Shown here piece by piece: positions 30,922-36,778 of a DNA stretch of 36,778 bases; the first letter of the stretch is position 1; each line of letters begins with the position of its first letter. The translations under genes and the position numbers were made by a program. The notes under the pieces were generated by a model. The model made no database searches, was not told the DNA's origin, and saw only the letters and a list, made by a program, of their open reading frames with translations. Origin of the DNA: a virus. Where the stretch lies: positions 1-36,778 of IMG/VR virus record IMGVR_UViG_3300010293_000018; one strand, given 5' to 3'.

Positions 30922-31584
30922 ATGTCCAAACTGCAATGGGATAAGAGCGGCGAAAGATTCTTCGAAAACGGAGTCTCGAAAGGCGTTCTCTACCCGATGT
31001 CGAAAGTCACCCCCGGAAGCTACACCAAAGGCGTTGCCTGGAACGGTCTGTCGAATGTTTCGATCAATCCGTCCGGCGGCGAACCGAATCCGATTTATGC
31101 CGACAATATCAAGTATCTCAATCTTCTCGGGATCGAAGAAGTCGAAGGTTCCATCGAAGCCTACACCTATCCCGACGAATTCGCCGATTGCGACGGATCT
31201 GCGCAAGCCGAACAAGGTCTCTTCCTCGGTCAGCAAACCCGTTATCCGTTCGCGTTCTGCTTCCAAACCAAGATCGGAAACGATCTGAATCCCGAACTTG
31301 GATTCAAACTGCACATCGTCTACGGCGCTCTCGTCGGTCCCTCCGAGAGAGCCTACGAAACCGTCAACGAAAGTCCGGAACCGATGGCTTTCTCTTGGGA
31401 TTTCACGACGACCCCTGTCGAAGTCTCTGGTTTCAAACCGACCGCCTATGTCGTCATCGATTCGACCAAGGCCGATCCGACCAATTTGGCGACGCTTCTC
31501 GATGAGCTCTATGGAAAAGACGCCGGCGAACCGACCCTCAAAACCCCGAGCGAAATCGCTGCGATTCTTCACGTCGCCGGCTAA
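30922..31584 (+). CDS. Major tail protein
   Basis: This gene encodes 220 residues, with AGAAGGAGA before ATG 30922. Its beta-rich sequence (LQWDKSGERFFENGVSKGVLYPM, then GVAWNGLSNVSINPSGGEPNPIYADNIKYLNLLG) is typical of tail tube proteins of Bacillota siphophages. The second half has GFKLHIVYGALVGPSERAYETVNESPEPMAFSWDFTTTPV. Codons end strongly in C, as expected for a highly made protein. A terminator hairpin follows at 31625. Confidence 0.9.
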   Translation: MSKLQWDKSGERFFENGVSKGVLYPMSKVTPGSYTKGVAWNGLSNVSINPSGGEPNPIYADNIKYLNLLGIEEVEGSIEAYTYPDEFADCDGSAQAEQGLFLGQQTRYPFAFCFQTKIGNDLNPELGFKLHIVYGALVGPSERAYETVNESPEPMAFSWDFTTTPVEVSGFKPTAYVVIDSTKADPTNLATLLDELYGKDAGEPTLKTPSEIAAILHVAG

Positions 31585-31624
31585 GAGCTGGACTTCTTAG
31601 CCAGAATCAAAATGGAGTAAGGAT

Positions 31625-31666
31625 GGGGTGCTTTGGCGTTTGTCATAGCACCCCTCTTTATATTTT
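31625..31666 (+). terminator. Terminator after the major tail protein gene
   Basis: GGGGTGCT (31625-31632) pairs perfectly with AGCACCCC (31647-31654) across a 14-base loop, followed by TCTTTATATTTT. It probably reduces read-through so that head and tube genes are made in excess over the tail genes behind it. Confidence 0.75.
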
Positions 31667-31695
31667 ACAAAAATAAAAGGAGAAAAAGGAAAACC

Positions 31696-32076
31696 ATGCT
31701 GAAACAAACCGTGAAATACACCGATTACAACGGTGTCGAGAAAACCGAAGACTTCCTGTTCAATCTCAACAAGGCCGAAATCGCCGAAATGGAGCTTACG
31801 ACCCCCGGCGGCCTCGCTGAGCACATCAAGAAAAGCGCCGAAAACAATGACAATGCGGCTCTTTTCGCCCTTTTCAAGGATCTTATCCTTCGTTCCTACG
31901 GCATCAAAAGCGCCGATGGAAAGCGTTTCATCAAATCCAAAGAACTCCGTGAAGAGTTCTCCCAAACCGAAGCCTACTCCGAGCTCTTCATCGAGCTCGC
32001 CAGCGACCCGAAAAAGGCCGCTGCTTTTGTGGAAGGAATCACCCCGAAGGACCTTCCGACCGCTCCGAAAAACTAA
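31696..32076 (+). CDS. Tail assembly chaperone (G-like)
   Basis: This gene encodes 126 residues. ATG 31696 is preceded by AAAGGAGAAAAAGGAAAACC; the in-frame TTG at 31633 lies inside the terminator loop. The sequence LKQTVKYTDYNGVEKTEDFLFNLNKAEIAEMELTTPGGLAEHIKKSAENNDNAALFALFKDLILRSYGIKSADGKRFIKSKELREEFSQTEAYSELFIELASDPKKAAAFVEGI is a clear member of the Bacillota-phage tail chaperone family. It binds the tape measure and guides tail assembly. Codons are C-ending. The frame stays open after its TAA into the next gene. Confidence 0.88.
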   Translation: MLKQTVKYTDYNGVEKTEDFLFNLNKAEIAEMELTTPGGLAEHIKKSAENNDNAALFALFKDLILRSYGIKSADGKRFIKSKELREEFSQTEAYSELFIELASDPKKAAAFVEGITPKDLPTAPKN

Positions 32077-32109
32077 ACAAAAAATCTAAGAAAGAGAGGA
32101 TACCAGGGA

Positions 32110-32670
32110 ATGCTGACAATTACAATACCAGGTGTTGAAGTCTGGGATGAGGCAAAACAAGAATTCGGCAGCACAAAAAGCCAAATGTTGTGTCTAGAGC
32201 ATTCCTTGGTGTCTATTTCGAAATGGGAATCCGTATGGCATAAGCCATTCATAGGGCAGACAAAAAGAACCGTTGAAGAAACGGTTAGTTATATAAAGTG
32301 CATGACAACCACTCAGAATGTAGACCCGAAAGCCTACATGATGTTGACAAAAGACAATCTAGAAGATGTCTCGAAGTATATAGACGATTCAATGACCGCA
32401 ACTTGGTTTGTTGAGAGAAAAGACATCGGAACCCCACCAAAGAATAAAGAACAGGTAACAAGTGAACTTATTTATTACTGGATGATAGCTCTAGAGATAC
32501 CGTTTGAATGTCAAAGATGGCATTTGAATAGACTCTTAACCTTGATAAGAATTTGTAACATAAAAAATAATGCTGGTCAGAAGAAAGGTAAAAAGAATCC
32601 CAGAGAAATTCTATCCCAGAACGCAGCCATAAATGCTGCAAGAAGAAAAGAGCTTGGTACAACAGGATAG
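32110..32670 (+). CDS. Second tail chaperone-region protein
   Basis: This gene encodes 186 residues. The start is ATG 32110, with GAGAGG about 11 bases upstream. LEHSLVSISKWESVWHKPFIG, then IKCMTTTQNVDPKAYMMLT and YWMIALEIPFECQRWHLNRLLTLIRICNIKN, are well conserved in Bacillota siphophages just before the tape measure gene. It stands where lambda T lies. It is in the same reading frame as the 31696 gene, separated by one TAA and no further stop. The function is likely tape measure chaperoning. It is AT-rich compared with 31696. Confidence 0.82.
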   Translation: MLTITIPGVEVWDEAKQEFGSTKSQMLCLEHSLVSISKWESVWHKPFIGQTKRTVEETVSYIKCMTTTQNVDPKAYMMLTKDNLEDVSKYIDDSMTATWFVERKDIGTPPKNKEQVTSELIYYWMIALEIPFECQRWHLNRLLTLIRICNIKNNAGQKKGKKNPREILSQNAAINAARRKELGTTG

Positions 32671-32687
32671 TATCGTAGGAGGCTGCC

Positions 32688-33065
32688 ATGATAACCATCA
32701 AGAGCAAAGGTGACTTCAAGAAAGTTCAAAGATTCCTTAAGAAGTCTAAAAAAATCTCAGGTTTTAAGAACGTTGAGCTTTTTGCAAAGCTCTGTGTTGA
32801 GAGATTAAGAGAAGTCACCCCTGTAGATTCTGGTTTAACGGCGGAGTCCTGGGAATACGAGATAGATAAAAAGAAGGGCTCTAAGTCATTAACAATAAAA
32901 AACACGAATATTCAAAATGGAGCGAATGTTGCAATTCTGATAGAATATGGTCATGCAACTTCGTCTGGAGCTTGGGTGGAAGGAAGAGAGTTTATAGAAC
33001 CCGCCATCATAAGAACGTTCAATGATATTATAGACAAGACGTGGAAGGAGATAAAGAGCCTATGA
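32688..33065 (+). CDS. HK97 gp10-like tail completion protein
   Basis: This gene encodes 125 residues. The sequence FAKLCVERLREVTPVDSGLTAESWEYEI, then NVAILIEYGHATSSGAWVEGREFIEPAI, is the classic pattern of the gp10-like family: T-P-V-D-x-G-x-x-A-x-S-W, then a Y/E-G-H turn, and E-G-x-F/E-I-P. These proteins bind at the head-tail joint. It is unusual for the gene to come after the chaperones rather than between stopper and terminator, although this order occurs in Bacillota phages. The tape measure ATG overlaps its stop (ATGA). Confidence 0.85.
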   Translation: MITIKSKGDFKKVQRFLKKSKKISGFKNVELFAKLCVERLREVTPVDSGLTAESWEYEIDKKKGSKSLTIKNTNIQNGANVAILIEYGHATSSGAWVEGREFIEPAIIRTFNDIIDKTWKEIKSL

Positions 33066-36000
33066 GCAGGTTAATCGACGAACGCGTCGTAGAGATGGGT
33101 TTTGATAATAGAGAGTTTGAGTCTAATGTCAAGACTAGCATGTCTACGATCAATAATTTAAAGTCAAGCCTGGATTTCTCAGGCGTTTCAACTTCTATGA
33201 ATAAAGCCTTCAGTGGTGTTAACACATCAATTCTCGCTGGAGGGGTACAGGCTGTAGCGCAACAGTTTTCAACAATGCAAATTGCCGCAATCACCGCAAT
33301 TTCGAACATAACAAACAGGCTCGTTGATCTTGGCATTAACATGGTGAAATCCCTATCAATTGATAACATTATGGTTGGTTGGGAGAAATACGGAGAAAAG
33401 ACCAAGTCAGTTGGTACTCTAGTCGCCCAAGGCTATGATATGGATGTAGTGAACACGCAGCTTGAAAAATTGGCGTGGTATACCGATGAAACATCATATA
33501 GCTTTACCGAGATGGTTTCCAGCATCAGTAAGTTTACGGCATCTGGTCAAAGTCTAGATAGCTCTGTTCAAGCCATGATGGGTATTGCGAACTGGGCAGC
33601 TCTTTCTGGTCAAAATACGCAAACAGCTTCAAGAGCAATGTATCAACTAGCTCAAGCTATTGGATCTGGCTCCGTCAAACTGCAAGACTGGAGATCTATC
33701 CAGAATGCAAACATGGACACCCAGGAGTTTAGGCAAAGTGTATTGGACGCGGCCGTTGCCGCCGGTAAATTAAATCGTACCATTACGGGTGAGTATGCAA
33801 CTCAGTCTGGAAAAACTTTTGGTATTAATCAGTTTACAGAGTTTCTCTCCGAAGAAGGTTGGTTCACATCTGAGGTTTTGATGAAAACGCTTGGAAAATA
33901 CTCAAGCGCAGTTGATACTCTCTATGAAAAGGTTAAAGTAACAGGAGAGGCCACCACTTCCTCAGAAGCAATGGAGATGTTCGAAAAACAGCTTGACGAA
34001 TTTGGTCTTAAAGCATTTAGAGCCGCTCAGGAAGCTAGAACCTTAAGAGATGCCCTGAACGCCATTAAGGAAGCTGTTGGTTCAGCGTGGACTCAGGTGT
34101 TTGAAAACATATTTGGCGCCTATGACGATGCTAAAACTTTATGGACCGACTTGTCATATGAGCTTTATGATATTTTTGTTCCTGGTCTTCAGAAAGTAAA
34201 TGCGGTTCTAAAAGAATGGAATGTTCTTGGCGGACGAAATGATATTTTCGAAAACACGAAAGAGTCTACTGGTGCGTTCTGGAATCTCTTCAGAGCGGTG
34301 ACAGATATTGTTAACGTCATAAAGGGTGCTTGGAACATTATATTCCCTCTTTCTGAGATGGAAGAAGGTTCCGAACAGATAAAAGATATTGCAACAAAGC
34401 TAAAAGGCCTAACTGAAGGTCTCAAAGCTTTTGCCGAAAAATTAAGAATGTCCGAAGAGACTTCTGGAAAACTTTCAAGTATATTCCAAGGGTTATTCTC
34501 CATTGTCAAGTTCGTTGGAAAAGCTTTTAGAGGTCTGTGGACTGGTGTTCAACCTCTAGTTGATATTTTCAGAGATCTTGTTAAATGGGTGTTTGATTTG
34601 TTGGCTATCGGTGGAACAAAATTCACGAAGTTTGTGGATAATTTCACCATGTTCGAGACCATTGGATATTATATGGCTTTTGGACTTAAATATTTGATCG
34701 ATTGGGTGAAAAACTCTGGAGTTATACAAAAAGCCTTTGAAAAAATAGGAAGAGCTTTTAATTTTGTAAAAAATACGATCTCAGCTTTTGTTAACGGCAT
34801 CATGCTTGGTAGAAATAGTTTTGGTTCTGCATTATTTGTGATCCCGGAAAACCTAAGTAACATAGAAAAAGCAGGGTTTAAACTAGCGGTTCTGATTTCA
34901 ACCTTGGTTGAAAGATTTAAGGAACTTAACGTTTTAGAGAAGATTAAAAGCCTTCTCCACAGTATAAAAAATGGCTTTGTATCGGCCTGGGAATCAGTTT
35001 CCGGGTTTGCTATGAAATTAACGGGGTTAAGCATCGGGGAAATCCTCGAGTATATTTGGGTCAAACTAAAAGGCGCTTTCGAAGCCATAACGGGTACACT
35101 CGGCGAATTTGGTGATGTTGATTTTAGTGGCGTGAAAACATTTACGACGCAATTCCTTGAAAAGTTCAAACCAGTGACCGCGATTATTGAGGGGCTGTTT
35201 GATTTCTTCATGGGGCTTTGGAGTTTAGTCAGGGCGGTCCTTCCCGTTCTTGGTGGCGTTCTCTCCTGGATCGGGGATACTCTTTCAAATCTTGGAAAAA
35301 CAATCTCCGCTGCCTTCGGGGAATCCGGTGGTATCATTAAGATTCAAAATCTTTTTGACGCTGCTTTCTGGGGAGGGTTGCTTGCTTATGGTTATTGGAT
35401 GATATCTGCTCTTTTCGAGCTGCAGTTAAATTTCGCGAGTTTAATTGCTGGTTTTATAGGCATAATGGACTCTAAAGCAATGCAACAGTATGCCGCGGCT
35501 TTGAAAGATGCCGCCATTGCGTTCTTGATATTTGTCGCAGCCCTTGTCCTTATCGCATCAATTGACCAGGACAAACTCGCCGGGGCTCTTGTATCTCTTG
35601 GCGTTATCATGGGGATGGTAGTTGCGATGTTCTCCGCGATTATGACACTCGTGGTTAAACTTCAGGCTTCTGCAAAATCGATTGGGATCAAATCTCTGAG
35701 CACTGCTATGCAAGTGAATATGATGATTGGAAGTCTTGTTGAAATGGCAATAGCGATTCTTCTTCTTGCGTTTGCCGTGAAGATCATGTCGACAATAAAA
35801 ATTGAAGATATGATCACAGCCCTGCTTGGCTTAACGGCTGTGATTGCTATCATGAGTTTCGCTGCAATTACGATAGCTAAGTATTCAAAAATCACCGACT
35901 ACCAAAAAGGTGTGAAGGGGCTTATATCTTTGGCTGTAGCAGTTCTGCTTCTGTCTATTCCATTGAAGACCATAGCCGAGCTGTCGATGAATCAGCTTAA

Positions 36001-36778
36001 ACAAGGCGTTCTTGGGGTTTCATTCATGGTAACACTATGCTTGCTATTTGCCAGTATTTCTGGAAAAATTAAAGGTGCTGTTACATCAGCCTTTGGTATG
36101 ATCCTATTTTCGATTGCTCTTGGCATGATGGTTGCTCCGCTGTTCGTAATCGGAAAGATGGACTGGGGTACTATTTCCAGAGGATTGTTTGGGATGCTCA
36201 GTGTTTTGGCGATAATGTATTTGTTTGGACAAATGAGTGGTACTGTAAAAGGCACCGTTATGGTTGCATTGTCTCTGATCCCATTAAGTGCCGCACTCCT
36301 AGTTTTCGCAACATCAATGAAAGCAATGGGACTTATAAGCTGGAAAGATATTACCATGGCCATGTGGAGCCTTCTCCTGGTAGTCGGGTCACTTTATATT
36401 CTAGCACCAATGATGAAGGGCTCTGTACTCCTAAAAATGTCGGCCTTCGGGCTTGCTATCATTCCGTTGAGTCTTGGTTTGATGGTATTTGCAACAGCGA
36501 TGAAAGCCCTCGGAACAATTAACTGGAAAGATATTGGGATGGCCATGGCATCAATAGTACTCGTTCTGGCCTTGTTTAGTATCTTTGCTGGTGTATTTGG
36601 CATCCTTTCGCCGATGATGGTTGGCTTTGGGATTGCTTTGATGGCTCTTTCCGCCGGATTGATATTCTACGCCGCAGCTCTAAAAGCTCTTGGACTTGTG
36701 AAATTTCTTGATGTTTTGAAGTCGATGTATATTTTGGCATTGACGTTTGCCGCTTTGGCAATAGTAGCAAAGCTTATG
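33062..36778 (+). CDS. Tape measure protein (3' end missing)
   Basis: The frame from ATG 33062 is open to the window edge (1,239 residues, last codon ATG 36776-36778), so the stop is beyond the window. The first 120 residues are coiled (NREFESNVKTSMSTINNLKSSLDFSGV...). The domain WEKYGEKTKSVGTLVAQGYDMDVVNTQLEKLAWYTDETSYSFTEMVSSISKFTASGQSLDSSVQAMMGIANWAALSGQNTQTASRAMYQLAQAI is the usual tape measure N-domain. From about residue 780 the sequence is strongly hydrophobic, with repeats of about 60 residues. The protein sets tail length and may form a channel for DNA. It overlaps the 32688 gene by four bases. Confidence 0.92.
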   Translation, partial: MSRLIDERVVEMGFDNREFESNVKTSMSTINNLKSSLDFSGVSTSMNKAFSGVNTSILAGGVQAVAQQFSTMQIAAITAISNITNRLVDLGINMVKSLSIDNIMVGWEKYGEKTKSVGTLVAQGYDMDVVNTQLEKLAWYTDETSYSFTEMVSSISKFTASGQSLDSSVQAMMGIANWAALSGQNTQTASRAMYQLAQAIGSGSVKLQDWRSIQNANMDTQEFRQSVLDAAVAAGKLNRTITGEYATQSGKTFGINQFTEFLSEEGWFTSEVLMKTLGKYSSAVDTLYEKVKVTGEATTSSEAMEMFEKQLDEFGLKAFRAAQEARTLRDALNAIKEAVGSAWTQVFENIFGAYDDAKTLWTDLSYELYDIFVPGLQKVNAVLKEWNVLGGRNDIFENTKESTGAFWNLFRAVTDIVNVIKGAWNIIFPLSEMEEGSEQIKDIATKLKGLTEGLKAFAEKLRMSEETSGKLSSIFQGLFSIVKFVGKAFRGLWTGVQPLVDIFRDLVKWVFDLLAIGGTKFTKFVDNFTMFETIGYYMAFGLKYLIDWVKNSGVIQKAFEKIGRAFNFVKNTISAFVNGIMLGRNSFGSALFVIPENLSNIEKAGFKLAVLISTLVERFKELNVLEKIKSLLHSIKNGFVSAWESVSGFAMKLTGLSIGEILEYIWVKLKGAFEAITGTLGEFGDVDFSGVKTFTTQFLEKFKPVTAIIEGLFDFFMGLWSLVRAVLPVLGGVLSWIGDTLSNLGKTISAAFGESGGIIKIQNLFDAAFWGGLLAYGYWMISALFELQLNFASLIAGFIGIMDSKAMQQYAAALKDAAIAFLIFVAALVLIASIDQDKLAGALVSLGVIMGMVVAMFSAIMTLVVKLQASAKSIGIKSLSTAMQVNMMIGSLVEMAIAILLLAFAVKIMSTIKIEDMITALLGLTAVIAIMSFAAITIAKYSKITDYQKGVKGLISLAVAVLLLSIPLKTIAELSMNQLKQGVLGVSFMVTLCLLFASISGKIKGAVTSAFGMILFSIALGMMVAPLFVIGKMDWGTISRGLFGMLSVLAIMYLFGQMSGTVKGTVMVALSLIPLSAALLVFATSMKAMGLISWKDITMAMWSLLLVVGSLYILAPMMKGSVLLKMSAFGLAIIPLSLGLMVFATAMKALGTINWKDIGMAMASIVLVLALFSIFAGVFGILSPMMVGFGIALMALSAGLIFYAAALKALGLVKFLDVLKSMYILALTFAALAIVAKLM
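35561..36778 (+). repeat. Hydrophobic repeats in the tape measure protein, about 60 residues each
   Basis: Seven aligned units begin at 35561 (IDQDKLAGALVSL), 35795 (IKIEDMITALLGL), 35981 (LSMNQLKQGVLGV), 36158 (MDWGTISRGLFGM), 36335 (ISWKDITMAMWSL), 36518 (INWKDIGMAMASI) and 36698 (VKFLDVLKSMYIL). Intervals are 78, 62, 59, 59, 61 and 60 codons. The units contain two hydrophobic stretches each. The closest DNA pair is 36305-36364 and 36488-36547. Confidence 0.7.

Noticed and set aside
30568-31572. 334-codon open frame on the minus strand
   Set aside because: It lies opposite three solid tail genes, has no ribosome site, and has the composition of a shadow frame.
1-36778. Recoded genetic code (TGA or TAG as sense)
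   Set aside because: TAA, TAG and TGA all end well-defined genes with normal spacing, and no family is broken by in-frame stops.

Overview
The window is part of a tailed-phage genome (siphovirus layout, HK97-type capsid). Every convincing gene is on the + strand. Strong AAAGGAGA or AGGAGG ribosome sites stand 5-9 bases before most starts, and TAA, TAG and TGA are all used as stops. Several small proteins resemble families common in uncultured phages and prophages of Bacillota. I infer a Bacillota phage, probably from a gut or rumen-like community; the host assignment is inference. No integrase, lysis module, tRNA gene or CRISPR array is visible. Both ends are cut: a gene tail at the left, and the tape measure gene runs off the right edge.

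Region 1 (1-3,472): a membrane protein tail, then a tight cassette of conserved phage proteins of unknown role, two of them membrane-anchored. Region 2 (3,479-9,767): replication. A 1,315-residue protein joins an SF3 helicase, an AEP-type primase, a 3'-5' exonuclease and a family-B-like polymerase. After it come a putative ssDNA-binding protein, a DUF4406-like protein and an SF2 helicase. Region 3 (9,769-15,662): small unknown genes, a strongly structured non-coding segment of about 470 bases ending in an intrinsic terminator, a membrane protein with an HEYGH metalloprotease motif, a second structured intergenic segment, zinc-ribbon proteins and an XRE-type regulator. Region 4 (15,663-16,111): a non-coding control region with repeats and a pair of identical palindromes. 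Region 5 (16,112-20,395): two PD-(D/E)XK nucleases and a 991-residue protein with an ADFDGD motif, a candidate single-chain RNA polymerase.

Region 6 (20,396-36,778): a GC-hairpin intergenic region that may hold the packaging site; a likely small terminase, HNH endonuclease, SH3-like protein and head-tail connector; then seven small proteins sharing the signature H-x-G-(5)-W-G-x-R, arranged around the large terminase; then portal, protease-capsid fusion, head closure, tail terminator, major tail protein, chaperone genes and tape measure.

The most interesting signal is that the RNA polymerase-like protein begins with a variant of the same N-terminal signature (LSHYG...PWGSG) as the seven small basic or membrane proteins of the packaging region. 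I infer a shared targeting tag, possibly for loading into the prohead and delivery with the DNA. This is untested.
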